NCBI GenBank assembly: GCA_963801475.1
Contig: CAWDEX010000001.1
Coordinates: 1,798,001 to 1,862,000, forward strand
DNA: 64,000 nucleotides
Reading direction: 5' to 3'
From: DAOMFB01 sp963801475
GTDB taxonomy: Bacteria; Acidobacteriota; Thermoanaerobaculia; UBA5066
Below are positions 32,785-41,890 of this stretch, in pieces. The first letter of the stretch is position 1; each line of letters starts with the position of its first letter. The notes below the pieces were generated by a model, which worked only from the letters and a program-made list of their open reading frames with translations, had not been told where the DNA came from and did not search any database. The translations under genes and the position numbers were made by a program.

Positions 32785-34019
32785 TGACGCGGACACGGCA
32801 AGGGGACGGACCTGGCCCGAATCACGGAGCGCTGCTGACGATCAACGGCGGCTCGTCGAGCATCAAGATCGCGTTGTTCGAAGCCGGTCACTCCCTGCAA
32901 CGGATTCTGGAGGGCGGGATCGAGCGGATCGGGCGGCCGGAAGCCAGGTTCCGGGTGACGGGTCCGGACGGCGCCGCCGAGGTTTCGCGGCCAGTGGCGG
33001 CGCACGATCACACGGCGGCGGTGGGCTCGCTGATGGACTGGATCGAGAACAGTCCCTCGCGTCCTCGACTGGCCGCGGTGGGACACCGGGTCGTGCATGG
33101 CGGGCCGAAGTACAGCGAGCCGCAATTGATCACCAAGGAACTGCTCGAGGAATTGCGTCGACTCACCCCTTTCGATCCCGAGCATCTGCCGGAAGAGATC
33201 CTGTTGACCGAAGCCTTCCATCGCCGATTCCCTGCTCTCCCCCAGGTCGCTTGCTTCGACACGGCTTTTCACCACGATCTGCCGCGCGTGGCCCGATTGC
33301 TGCCGATCCCGCGCCGCTACGAGGCTCAGGGGGTGCGGCGGTACGGGTTTCACGGGTTGTCGTATGCGTTTCTCATGGGAGAGCTGGCCCGTCTGGCCGG
33401 AGCGGAAGCGGCGCAAGGCCGGGTTGTCCTCGCCCACCTCGGCAGCGGTGCCAGCTTGGCGGCGGTGCGTGCCGGAAAGTCCCTGGACACCAGCATGGGC
33501 TTCACGCCGACCGCAGGGGTGCCGATGAGCACACGCTCGGGTGATCTCGATCCCGGGCTGGTCTGGTATCTGGCGCGCGCGGAGAAGATGAGCGCGATGC
33601 AGTTCAACGAGATGGTCAACTTCCAGTCCGGGCTGCTCGGGGTATCCGAAACCAGCTCCGACATGAGTGACCTGCTCGCCCGCGAAGCGCAGGACGTCCG
33701 GGCGGCTGAAGCGGTCGCGCTGTTCTGCTACCAGGTCAAGAAACGGATCGGCTCGTTCGCCGCGGCGCTCGGCGGACTGGACACGCTGGTGTTCGCCGGT
33801 GGCGTCGGAGAGAACGCCCCCATTGTCCGCGCCCGGGTTTGCGATGGGCTGGGATTCCTCGGTATCGAACTCGAGGAGAAGCGAAACGGGGCGAACGAGG
33901 GCGTCATTTCCACTCCGCGCAGCCGGGTGGCCGTTCGCGTCATCCGGACCGACGAGGAAATCATGATCGCCCGGTCCGTGTGCCGCGTTCTCGGGTTCGG
34001 CTCGGAAGAGGGGGCTTGA
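32781..34019 (+). CDS. ackA: Acetate kinase
   Basis: A protein of 412 residues with the acetate/propionate kinase motifs: the N-terminal phosphate loop TINGGSSSIKIALFE, DTAFHHDLP, RRYGFHGLSY, LAHLGSGASL, GFTPTAGVPMSTRSGDLDPG and the late FAGGVGENAP. It converts acetyl phosphate and ADP to acetate and ATP. Acetyl phosphate comes from the phosphoketolase encoded three bases downstream. Two ATG codons (32781, 32784) are possible; the first overlaps the HAD stop. The first 16 residues are a non-conserved extension. Confidence 0.93.
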   Translation: MMTRTRQGDGPGPNHGALLTINGGSSSIKIALFEAGHSLQRILEGGIERIGRPEARFRVTGPDGAAEVSRPVAAHDHTAAVGSLMDWIENSPSRPRLAAVGHRVVHGGPKYSEPQLITKELLEELRRLTPFDPEHLPEEILLTEAFHRRFPALPQVACFDTAFHHDLPRVARLLPIPRRYEAQGVRRYGFHGLSYAFLMGELARLAGAEAAQGRVVLAHLGSGASLAAVRAGKSLDTSMGFTPTAGVPMSTRSGDLDPGLVWYLARAEKMSAMQFNEMVNFQSGLLGVSETSSDMSDLLAREAQDVRAAEAVALFCYQVKKRIGSFAAALGGLDTLVFAGGVGENAPIVRARVCDGLGFLGIELEEKRNGANEGVISTPRSRVAVRVIRTDEEIMIARSVCRVLGFGSEEGA

Positions 34020-34022
34020 TCC

Positions 34023-36395
34023 ATGAAGGCAGACGCTCTTTCTCCGGAGCTGCTCCACGAGATGGACGCCTACTGGCGAGCCGCGAACTATCTATCGGTC
34101 GGCCAGATCTATCTTCACGACAATCCGCTGCTGAAGCGGCCGCTGGCGCTCGCGGACGTGAAACACATGCTCCTCGGGCACTGGGGCACGACCCCCGGGC
34201 AGAACTTCATCTACGTTCACCTGAATCGCGTCATCAAGAAATACGACCTCGACATGATCTACGTCTCCGGCCCCGGACACGGTGGACCGGCCGTCGTGGG
34301 GAACACGTATCTCGAGGGCACCTACAGCGAGATCTATCCCGACATCAGCCAGGACGAGGCCGGGTTGCGGAAGCTCTTCCTTCAGTTCTCGTTCCCCGGA
34401 GGCATCCCCAGCCACGCGTCGCCGGAGTGCCCCGGATCGATCCACGAGGGGGGCGAGCTGGGCTATTCGCTAAGCCATTCGTTCGGGGCGGCATTTGACA
34501 ATCCCGATCTCATCGTCGCCTGCGTCGTCGGCGATGGCGAGGCAGAGACCGGTCCGCTCGCCACGGCGTGGCACTCCAACAAGTTCCTCGATCCCGCGAC
34601 CGACGGCGCGGTGCTGCCGATCCTGCATCTCAACGGCTACAAGATCTCCAACCCCACCGTGCTGGCCCGCATCGAGCATGAAGAACTGGAACAGTTGCTC
34701 CTCGGCTACGGGTGGACCCCCTGTTTCGTCGAGGGTCACGAGCCGTGGCCGATGCACGAGGCCATGGCTGCCGCGCTCGACACGGCGGTGGAAAAGATCA
34801 AGAAGATCCAGGAGGACGCCCGCGGCCACGGCAACCTCACACGTCCGCGCTGGCCGATGATCGTCCTCAATTCACCGAAGGGCTGGACGGGACCGAAGAT
34901 CGTGGACGGCCGGCAGATCGAGGGGACGTTCCGGGCGCATCAGGTTCCTCTGGCCGTGTCTGCCGCGGCGCCTCCCGAACATCTCAGGCAGCTGGAAAAC
35001 TGGCTCAGGAGCTACCGGCCGGAGGAGCTCTTCGACGAGAAGGGCCGCCTGAAACCGGAGCTGGCTGAACTGGCGCCGGAAGGCGAGCGGCGGATGGGCG
35101 CGAATCCCCACGCCAACGGCGGCATCCTGCTCCGCGACCTCCGGATGCCGGATTTCCGCACCTATGCCGCAGACGTCCCCGTGCCCGGGGCGCCCGGCAT
35201 CGGCGACACGCATGTGCTCGGTCCGTTCCTGCGCGACGTCGCGAAGCTGAACCAGGAACAGCGGAACTTCCGGGTCTTCGGACCCGACGAGACGCTCTCC
35301 AACGGCCTGGAGGCCCTGTTTGAGGTCACGAAGCGGCAGTGGAACGCAGCGACGCTGCCGAACGACGAATTTCTCGCGCCCGCCGGACGCGTGATGGAAA
35401 TGCTCAGCGAGCACCAGTGCGAGGGGTGGCTCGAGGGCTACCTGCTCACCGGGCGGCATGGTCTGTTCAACTGCTACGAGGCGTTCATACACATCGTCGA
35501 TTCGATGTTCAACCAGCACGCCAAGTGGCTGAAGGTCACGTCGCATCTGCCGTGGCGACGGAACATCGCCTCGCTGAACTACCTGCTGGCCTCCCACGTC
35601 TGGCGCCAGGACCACAACGGCTTCACCCATCAGGATCCCGGCTTCATCGACCACGTCGTGAACAAGAAGGCCGAGGTCGTGCGTGTCTACCTTCCGCCGG
35701 ACGCCAACTGCCTTCTGTCGGTGATCGACCACTGCCTCCGCAGCCGTCATTACGTCAACGTCGTGATCGCGGGCAAACACCCGGCGCCGCAGTGGCTCAC
35801 GATGGACGCCGCCGTCAAGCACTGCAGCGAGGGTATCGGCATCTGGCAGTGGGCCAGCAACGACAAGGGCGTCACGCCCGACGTGGTCATGGCCTGCTGT
35901 GGTGACGTGCCGACACTGGAGACCCTCGCCGCCGTCTCCATCCTGCGCGAGCGTCTCCCCGACCTTAAAATCCGGGTGGTCAACGTCGTCGATCTGATGA
36001 AGTTGCAGCCCGGCACGGAGCACCCGCACGGGCTCTCCGACATGGAGTTCGACGAGCTCTTCACCAGGGACAGGCCGGTGATCTTTGCCTTCCATGCCTA
36101 TCCGTGGCTGATCCATCGACTGACGTACCGGCGGACCAACCACGACAACATCCACGTACGCGGCTACAAGGAGGAAGGGACCATCACGACGCCCTTCGAC
36201 ATGACGGTCCTGAACGATCTCGACCGCTTCCATCTCGTCATGGACGTCGTCGACCGCGTGCCGCAGACCGGCCACAAGGGCGCCTACCTGAAGCAGCAGC
36301 TCAACGACAAGCTCATCGAGCACAAGCAATACATCCGCCAGCATGGCCAGGACATGCCGGAAATCCGGAACTGGAAGTGGGGCCACCTCAAATGA
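34023..36395 (+). CDS. xfp: Phosphoketolase (xylulose-5-P/fructose-6-P)
   Basis: A protein of 790 residues, the standard phosphoketolase length. Thiamine-diphosphate motifs: GHGGPA, then GDGEAETGPLATAWHSNKFLDP, and the mid-domain segments PWRRNIASLNYLLASHVWRQDHNGFTHQDPGF and EGIGIWQWASNDKG. It splits xylulose-5-phosphate or fructose-6-phosphate to acetyl phosphate. With zwf and ackA it gives a short route from hexose phosphate to acetate plus ATP, with NADPH from zwf. Start is three bases after the ackA stop; its own stop overlaps the next gene. Confidence 0.95.
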   Translation: MKADALSPELLHEMDAYWRAANYLSVGQIYLHDNPLLKRPLALADVKHMLLGHWGTTPGQNFIYVHLNRVIKKYDLDMIYVSGPGHGGPAVVGNTYLEGTYSEIYPDISQDEAGLRKLFLQFSFPGGIPSHASPECPGSIHEGGELGYSLSHSFGAAFDNPDLIVACVVGDGEAETGPLATAWHSNKFLDPATDGAVLPILHLNGYKISNPTVLARIEHEELEQLLLGYGWTPCFVEGHEPWPMHEAMAAALDTAVEKIKKIQEDARGHGNLTRPRWPMIVLNSPKGWTGPKIVDGRQIEGTFRAHQVPLAVSAAAPPEHLRQLENWLRSYRPEELFDEKGRLKPELAELAPEGERRMGANPHANGGILLRDLRMPDFRTYAADVPVPGAPGIGDTHVLGPFLRDVAKLNQEQRNFRVFGPDETLSNGLEALFEVTKRQWNAATLPNDEFLAPAGRVMEMLSEHQCEGWLEGYLLTGRHGLFNCYEAFIHIVDSMFNQHAKWLKVTSHLPWRRNIASLNYLLASHVWRQDHNGFTHQDPGFIDHVVNKKAEVVRVYLPPDANCLLSVIDHCLRSRHYVNVVIAGKHPAPQWLTMDAAVKHCSEGIGIWQWASNDKGVTPDVVMACCGDVPTLETLAAVSILRERLPDLKIRVVNVVDLMKLQPGTEHPHGLSDMEFDELFTRDRPVIFAFHAYPWLIHRLTYRRTNHDNIHVRGYKEEGTITTPFDMTVLNDLDRFHLVMDVVDRVPQTGHKGAYLKQQLNDKLIEHKQYIRQHGQDMPEIRNWKWGHLK

Positions 36396-37513
36396 AAGTC
36401 AATCCCGACCAGCCCAGAGCCTCCGGAGCGACGGCCGTGTCTCTCTGCCTCATTCTCCTGCTGGTACCGCTACGGGCCGTGGCTGCTGACCGAGCCAGCG
36501 ATGACTTTCTGGCCGGCTATATCGCCTCGATCCTCGAGCGGGACCTGCTCTGGGAACGAGACAGCTACACGCTGAAGGTCGTCCACGGGGTCGCCACGAT
36601 CAGCTTGTCTGCAGATGACCCGATGAGGCGGGAAACGGCGGAAGCGAAGCTTCGCGGTATCGACGGATTGCAGGGGCTTGCCATCCTGGTGGAGCCTGTC
36701 GAGACCGGGACGCCGGCATCCCGGAGCCAAGGCACGAAGGCGACCGGTAAGGCCGAGGCTTTTCCGACAGGCGACGTGTTCCGGCCACTCATCGCCGACC
36801 CGAAGCAGCCGCGTTTCTTCGTCAGCGCCGTCCGCTTCAAGTCAGCGGGCGTGACCTACACGATGGCCCCCGTGGGGTTCGGGGAGACGTTCGGCCTGTA
36901 CAGGCTCGTCGGTGCCCGCGAGGGCGACGGCCTGCAATTCAGCGTCGAAGGAGCCCTGTTCGCCCAGTTCAATCTGAGCACCCCGTCCTACGATCTCGTC
37001 AACGCGGACTACACCATCGGCATTCCCGTCACCTACAGGCATGGCGACAATTCTCTGCGCTTCCGCATCTATCACCAGAGCTCACACCTCGGAGATGAGC
37101 TCCTTCTGAGCGCCAACCCTCCGGAACGTGTCAATCTCAGCTACGAATCCATCGAACTCCTCTATTCGCGCGAATGGCATCGGTGGCGGCTTTACGTCGG
37201 CGGCGAGTACCTGATTCACAAGGAACCGAGCGACCTCAAGGCACCGAGCGCCCACTGGGGGATCGAATATCGCGGGGACAAGCCCCTTCTATGGAAGGGC
37301 CGGCCGCTCGCCGCCGTGGACATGAAGAGCCTCGAGGAGCATGACTGGCAGGTCGATTTCAGCGTCAAGGCGGGGCTCGAGTTCGGCCATCCCGACCCCG
37401 GAAACCGACGCCTCCGCCTCCTGGCCGAGTGGTACAAGGGGTTCGACCCGCACGGGCAGTTCTACGTCAACGAAGTCGAATACTGGGGTATCGAGGTCTC
37501 TCTGGGATTCTGA
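36392..37513 (+). CDS. BON-like plus DUF1207-type predicted outer-membrane protein
   Basis: A protein of 373 residues. Signal peptide 1-31 (...LCLILLLVPLRAVAA). Residues 35-105 (ILERDLLWERDSYTLKVVHGVATISLSADDPMRRETAEAKLRGIDGLQGLAILV) look like a BON domain. From about 125 the protein matches DUF1207: FPTGDVFRPLIADPKQPRFFVSAVRF, FGLYRLVGAREGDGLQFSVEGALFAQF, YTIGIPVTYRHGDNSLRFRIYHQSSHLGDE and a final strand ending in F. A beta-barrel is likely. It overlaps the phosphoketolase stop (ATGA), odd company for carbon-metabolism enzymes. Confidence 0.75.
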   Translation: MKVNPDQPRASGATAVSLCLILLLVPLRAVAADRASDDFLAGYIASILERDLLWERDSYTLKVVHGVATISLSADDPMRRETAEAKLRGIDGLQGLAILVEPVETGTPASRSQGTKATGKAEAFPTGDVFRPLIADPKQPRFFVSAVRFKSAGVTYTMAPVGFGETFGLYRLVGAREGDGLQFSVEGALFAQFNLSTPSYDLVNADYTIGIPVTYRHGDNSLRFRIYHQSSHLGDELLLSANPPERVNLSYESIELLYSREWHRWRLYVGGEYLIHKEPSDLKAPSAHWGIEYRGDKPLLWKGRPLAAVDMKSLEEHDWQVDFSVKAGLEFGHPDPGNRRLRLLAEWYKGFDPHGQFYVNEVEYWGIEVSLGF

Positions 37514-37586
37514 CGACATCTCCCGCGAGGCTGCTCATCGCGGTCGGCGTAGGCCGGAACGACAGGCCCCTTCCCCGCTGGACCTT

Positions 37587-38087
37587 CTATTCCGAGACCC
37601 GCACTCGGGCAGGGCGAAGAAGTTCGTTTTGCCATATGTATCCGGGGCCCGCCTCGTCAACCACCGTTCCCGCCGGGCCGTCGAAGTCCCGAACAGTCGC
37701 CACGGCCTCGTGACGCGTCGGGTCGAAGCGCTCGCCCACGCTCTCGAACGACTTCACTCCTTCGGCCTCCAGCAGGCTTCCCAGCCGCCGCCGCATCCCG
37801 TAAAGGCCGGCAGCCACCGACTCCGGCGACTCCTCGACGTGACCCAGGGCGCGATCGAATCCGTCGGCCAGATCGAGAAGCGCCACCAGCAGCTCCCGCT
37901 TGGCCTGCCGAGCGGCCACGTCGCGATCGCGCTCGACCCGGCGCCTGTAGTTCTCGAAGTCGGCTCGGGTCCGCAGGTGGCTCTCCTGCTCCTCCTGCAG
38001 CCCGGCTCGCAGACCCTCGAGAACGGTCAGTTCAGGGTTCGCTGGTGGCGACCCTTTCGCTACGACGTTCTTCTTCGCTTTGATCAC
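37587..38087 (-). CDS. GrpE-family nucleotide exchange factor, orphan copy
   Basis: A protein of 166 residues. It has the long N-terminal coiled helix (LRAGLQEEQESHLRTRADFENYRRRVERDRD) and the GrpE C-terminal beta domain signature GERFDPTRHEAV...GTVVDEAGPGYIWQNELLRPARVRVSE. GrpE releases ADP from DnaK. No dnaK, dnaJ or hrcA is nearby, so this is probably a second copy outside the main heat-shock operon. It converges with the DUF1207 gene and diverges from the penicillin-binding protein gene. Confidence 0.85.
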   Translation of the reverse strand: MIKAKKNVVAKGSPPANPELTVLEGLRAGLQEEQESHLRTRADFENYRRRVERDRDVAARQAKRELLVALLDLADGFDRALGHVEESPESVAAGLYGMRRRLGSLLEAEGVKSFESVGERFDPTRHEAVATVRDFDGPAGTVVDEAGPGYIWQNELLRPARVRVSE

Positions 38088-38239
38088 GATGGCTTCTTCG
38101 TCGCCTCACCAGTCATTTCCAGGAGCCGCAATCTGCGTGCCTCTTCTGTCCCGCCTTTCGACGCGATGGACGACGGGCCCGGCAGCGCCCGGCGGGCGAC
38201 TCGTCGAGAGGCGTCGACCCGCCCACCCCCGGTTGCAAT

Positions 38240-38274
38240 CGCTTCCGTTCCCGTTGAAGGAGTTACACCTCCGC
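38240..38274 (+). repeat. Repeated intergenic motif, copy B
   Basis: This 35-bp segment matches 29405-29439 at 27 of 35 positions, including CGCTTCCG and TTGAA. It lies between grpE (minus) and the PBP gene (plus). See copy A. Confidence 0.45.
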
Positions 38275-38355
38275 TGGCGGGTCCCGGACTTCCCACCCCC
38301 CTCGCACCTCGCGCAGGTGAGGCCCCCCTCATCTGACCCGGTCCTTCCGTCCCGG

Positions 38356-38379
38356 GTGCACCCCCTCACGGGGGTGCAT
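38356..38379 (+). terminator. Strong hairpin upstream of the PBP gene
   Basis: TGCACCCCC (38357-38365) pairs perfectly with GGGGGTGCA (38370-38378) around a TCAC loop, with one more wobble pair outside. A CCTTTTCC tract follows about 10 bases later. It could be a terminator or a leader attenuator for the PBP gene 30 bp downstream. Confidence 0.4.
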
Positions 38380-38408
38380 CTCCCGCCTTTTCCGTCACCA
38401 GTGGTTCA

Positions 38409-40778
38409 GTGCGCTTTCGGGCTCCGGGCGTAGTCCTTGCTGTTCTCCCGAACATGGACCCAACCGTCCCTCCCAGTGCCGAACGCGGCTCTCCGCCCCG
38501 GAGGGGTCGCTGCGTCCGGTCTGCGTGGTCGCGCCGTTTCCTCCGCCTGACGGTCGCCGTACTGGCCGCCCTCGTCGTTCTGCCAGGGTGGTCAGTCATC
38601 CACCATGTCTACTTCAATCGAAGTCGCCTGCCGGACCTCGAGCCCTTCCTGCGCTTCGAGCCCCCCGGGATTGGCGAGGTCTTCGACGCCCGGGGCACCG
38701 TCCTGATCACGCTGGCACACGAGTACCGACGGGTGGTCACCTACGACGAGGTGCCTCTCGTCCTGCGTCAGGCTCTTCTGGCAGCCGAAGACAAGAACTT
38801 CTTCTCCCACTCCGGGGTGGACTACAGCGCGCTGCCGCGAGTGATCAAGACGACGACGGTCGCCTCTCTGGCCGCATGGTGGAACGGCGGAAGGCTCCGG
38901 TTGCTGCTCCCGCAGGGCGGCTCGACGCTGACGCAGCAACTCGTCCGGGCCTATTTCCTCCGTGAGCGGACGAGCCAGCAGAACGGCAACACTCTCTTCT
39001 ACGACGGTTTGCCCCAGCGCATCCTCGCCAGGATCCTGGGCGTGCGGGCGACGAACAAGTTGCTCCGAAAGCTCGAGGAAGTGCGCCTGGCGCTCTGGCT
39101 CGAGAGGGAGATGCGCCGACGCTACGGAACAAAGGAGCAGGCCAAGAAAGAGATATTCGCCCGCTCCGCCAGCTTCCACTACGTCGGTAACGGCCGCTAC
39201 GGCCTCGCCGCCGGCTCCGACTACTACTTCGGCAAGCCGTTGTCGAGCTATACGGTCGCGGACGCGGGCAAGGCCGCACTCCTCGCGGGCATCGGCAAGT
39301 CGCCCAGGGACTACGCCCCGGTGCCCGGCGATCCGCGGTCCCTTCGCCGCCGCAACCAGATCCTGACCCTCATGGTTCGCAACGGGTACATCCCCGAGGC
39401 CGTCGCCGGGGTCTGCCGGTCCGAACCGGTCCGCGTCACGGCTCACGGCCAGCGAAAGACCGACGCCCCCGCCGCCATCGGGCATGTCTTCGCCGAGCTG
39501 AACGAGCGCGGCGGGTCCGGCTTCGGGATCGAGGACCTGTTCCAGGGGCGGATCCTGGTCCGCTCCACGGTGGACGGCCGGGTGCAGGCCATCGTGAACG
39601 AAGCCCTCGAGAACGGCCTCGCCCTGTACGAGAAGCGCCATCCCGGGGCAAAGGGATTGATCCAGGGCTCCGTGATTGCGCTCCGCAATTCCGACGCGTC
39701 GATTCTGGCCGAAGCGGGAGGTCGCCGGATCTACGAGGACCGGGACGCGCGCTACTCCGACCTGAATCGCGTGACGGGCTCGCTGCGGCAGCCGGGATCG
39801 GCGTGGAAGCCGCTCGTGTACCTGGCGGCGTTCCGGCACGGTCTGAGCCTCGATACGCCCGTGCCCGACGAGCCCATCGGCGTGCCCACGGGTGAAGATC
39901 GGGACGTCAAGTGGATCGCCAACTACGACAACAGGTTCAAGGGCCCGATTCCGGTGCGCCAGGCACTGGCCGAGTCCCGCAACGCGGTGGCCGTCTGGAT
40001 CGCCCGCGAGATCGGCCCGGAACAGGTGATCCGAACCGCCCGGGAACTGGGAATCCGGACGCCGCTGCAGCCCTACCCCACCCTGGCGCTCGGAGCGTCG
40101 GAGGTGCGGCTGCTGGAGCTGGCCGACGTCTACCGAGCCATGGCCTCCGGGGTTCTGGCGCAGCCGCACGTCATTGACCGCGTGGCGGACGTCTCCGGCC
40201 GCGTTCTCTACGAAGCGGACCGGCCGATACGGGAGATCTGCTCCGCCGACCTGAGCATGATCCAGGAGGGTCTCCGCGGCGTGGTCCGCCTGCCGGACGG
40301 CACAGCCCACAGTCTCGACAGACGTGACTTCCCGATTCCGGTGATGGGGAAGACCGGGACGACGAGCAACTTTCGCGATGCGCTGTTCGTGGGGTCCACC
40401 TACGGGCCGAAGGGCATCACCGTGGCGGTCCGGATCGGCTTCGACGACAACCGCGAATTGGGAACGAAGGAAACCGGAGGGCGCGCGGCCCTGCCGATCT
40501 TCCGCGAGATCATGCTCCGTGTCTACGACGGCAAGCTCGTGGGGCCGGTGCCGAAGTTTCCCCGTGAGATCGAGGAGGGAATCGACAGGTACCTGGCGCT
40601 TCAGCCGAAGGCCGATTCCCTGCCACTGCCGGCCGGCACCCCCGCCATCGCCACGCCTCCAGTCGCCCCGGCGGCGGCAGATTCGAGGGCCCTTCCCGGC
40701 CGTTCTCGGTCAACAGGCCTTCCGGGATCCGCGCGAGGGCGCTGCTCGCCACTCGCTCCCCCTCGTCGTTCGACATGA
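38409..40778 (+). CDS. Class A penicillin-binding protein (bifunctional)
   Basis: A protein of 789 residues from GTG 38409 (ATG 38454 would give 774). One N-terminal TM helix (about 45-65). The GT51 transglycosylase domain has the catalytic EDKNFFSHSGVD (Glu127) and the GGSTLTQQLVR motif. The transpeptidase domain has RQPGSAWK (SxxK), the SRN motif in AESRNAVA, and KTGTTSN. All three penicillin-binding motifs are intact. It polymerises and cross-links peptidoglycan. No clear ribosome site precedes either start. The C-terminal 60 residues are Ala/Pro-rich and unstructured. Confidence 0.9.
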   Translation: MRFRAPGVVLAVLPNMDPTVPPSAERGSPPRRGRCVRSAWSRRFLRLTVAVLAALVVLPGWSVIHHVYFNRSRLPDLEPFLRFEPPGIGEVFDARGTVLITLAHEYRRVVTYDEVPLVLRQALLAAEDKNFFSHSGVDYSALPRVIKTTTVASLAAWWNGGRLRLLLPQGGSTLTQQLVRAYFLRERTSQQNGNTLFYDGLPQRILARILGVRATNKLLRKLEEVRLALWLEREMRRRYGTKEQAKKEIFARSASFHYVGNGRYGLAAGSDYYFGKPLSSYTVADAGKAALLAGIGKSPRDYAPVPGDPRSLRRRNQILTLMVRNGYIPEAVAGVCRSEPVRVTAHGQRKTDAPAAIGHVFAELNERGGSGFGIEDLFQGRILVRSTVDGRVQAIVNEALENGLALYEKRHPGAKGLIQGSVIALRNSDASILAEAGGRRIYEDRDARYSDLNRVTGSLRQPGSAWKPLVYLAAFRHGLSLDTPVPDEPIGVPTGEDRDVKWIANYDNRFKGPIPVRQALAESRNAVAVWIAREIGPEQVIRTARELGIRTPLQPYPTLALGASEVRLLELADVYRAMASGVLAQPHVIDRVADVSGRVLYEADRPIREICSADLSMIQEGLRGVVRLPDGTAHSLDRRDFPIPVMGKTGTTSNFRDALFVGSTYGPKGITVAVRIGFDDNRELGTKETGGRAALPIFREIMLRVYDGKLVGPVPKFPREIEEGIDRYLALQPKADSLPLPAGTPAIATPPVAPAAADSRALPGRSRSTGLPGSARGRCSPLAPPRRST

Positions 40779-40901
40779 TTCGATCCGTTTCCATCCCGTT
40801 TGAAGACACTGCGTCGAGGCCGTCGTCATCGCTGTCGCCGCTCCCGTCGGAAGGTTGGCTGGCGAAACCCGGGCGCCGCCAGAACGCCCGCAACTTCAGG
40901 C

Positions 40902-40916
40902 TGGCACAGGCCTTGC
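40902..40916 (+). promoter_or_regulatory. Consensus sigma-54 promoter element
   Basis: TGGCACAGGCCTTGC is an exact TGGCAC-N5-TTGC. It ends 49 bp before ATG 40966 of the small membrane protein. Confidence 0.75.
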
Positions 40917-40965
40917 GCTGCCAATGGCATGGTCTCAACGCGGCCCCACTGAAGGAGGCACCGAG

Positions 40966-41184
40966 ATGAACTCGCTCAAAGCCGTGGCCCTCGTCCTGAT
41001 CGTCGCCGGCATTCTCGCGCTCCTGTACGGCGGCTTCACCTACACCAAGTCGACCCACGAAACCAAGATCGGGCCCCTCGAGCTGTCGGTCAAGGACAAG
41101 GAGACGGTCAACATCCCGATCTGGGCCGGCGTCGGCGCGATCGTGGTCGGCGGGGTCATGCTCTTCATGCGCCCGAAAGCCTAG
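40966..41184 (+). CDS. Small two-helix membrane protein (DUF3185-like)
   Basis: A protein of 72 residues with one TM helix at each end (ALVLIVAGILALLYGGFTYT and IWAGVGAIVVGGVMLFM) and a charged loop with THETKIGPLELSVKDKETVNIP. This two-helix form is common for small stress-associated proteins. GAAGGAGG precedes ATG 40966. An exact -24/-12 sequence is upstream. Confidence 0.75.
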   Translation: MNSLKAVALVLIVAGILALLYGGFTYTKSTHETKIGPLELSVKDKETVNIPIWAGVGAIVVGGVMLFMRPKA

Positions 41185-41199
41185 CCGCACTCGCCGCAC

Positions 41200-41221
41200 G
41201 CGCCTGCCAACCCGCAGGCGC
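41200..41221. other. Hairpin between two small-protein genes
   Basis: GCGCCTGC and GCAGGCGC pair around CAACCC. No T-run, so it may be an RNA-processing or stability element and not a terminator. Confidence 0.35.
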
Positions 41222-41261
41222 CCGAACGCGCGGTCCAGGGACCGCCAGAAGGAGACACGAC

Positions 41262-41789
41262 ATGAAGATGCACCCTCTCAACATTCTCGTTCCGGGCATC
41301 TTGGCCGCTACGGCACTCGCCCTGGCCGGAAGCGCCGGCGCCCAGGCCCCTTCGACTCCTGTGCCCTCCCCCGCCCCGACCACCCGGGCCGCCCCGATGC
41401 CTGGCCACCACAAGGCCAGCGCGACGAAGCCGAAGCACGCCACTGACATGAAGGCAGAGTGTCAGGCCATGATGGCCAAACACCAGGAGATGAGGGACAG
41501 GCTCCAGGCGATGGACACCGAACTCGACAAACTGGTCGCGGTCATGAACGCGGCCAAGGAATCCAAGGAGCCCGACGCCCTGGAGAAGCCGATGGCGGCC
41601 GTGCTGAACGAACTGGTCACCCAGCGCAAGGCCTTCCTCTCGATGATGACGGAAATGCAGCCCCAGATGATGACGCACATGGCGCATCACATGCAGATGC
41701 ACGGCACGAAGGGCGCGATGGAGTGCCCGATGATGAAGACGGGGCACGCGCCCGAACCCAAGGCTGAGGAGACGAAGCCCAAGATGTGA
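41262..41789 (+). CDS. Secreted Met/His-rich protein, possibly metal-binding
   Basis: A protein of 175 residues with a signal peptide (ending GSAGAQA). A Pro/Ala linker is followed by helices rich in Met and His: KHATDMKAECQAMMAKHQEMRDRLQAMD and FLSMMTEMQPQMMTHMAHHMQMHG. The dense Met/His pattern suggests copper, silver or other soft-metal binding, by analogy with Met-rich periplasmic proteins; it is not proof. It is 101 bp upstream of a P-type ATPase gene. Confidence 0.65.
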   Translation: MKMHPLNILVPGILAATALALAGSAGAQAPSTPVPSPAPTTRAAPMPGHHKASATKPKHATDMKAECQAMMAKHQEMRDRLQAMDTELDKLVAVMNAAKESKEPDALEKPMAAVLNELVTQRKAFLSMMTEMQPQMMTHMAHHMQMHGTKGAMECPMMKTGHAPEPKAEETKPKM

Positions 41790-41890
41790 GCAGCCCACAC
41801 GACGGTAAGGCCTCGATTGCCGTTCCCGCCACCCAGCCCGTCGCTGGCATGGCGGGCCAAGAGTAGGAAGGAAGTGGCGGAACGCGCCCT

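Larger units (their letters stand above)
38088..38408. other. 321-bp divergent intergenic region
   Basis: It holds the repeated motif copy B at 38240-38274 and a strong hairpin at 38356-38379. No gene is visible. Confidence 0.45.
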
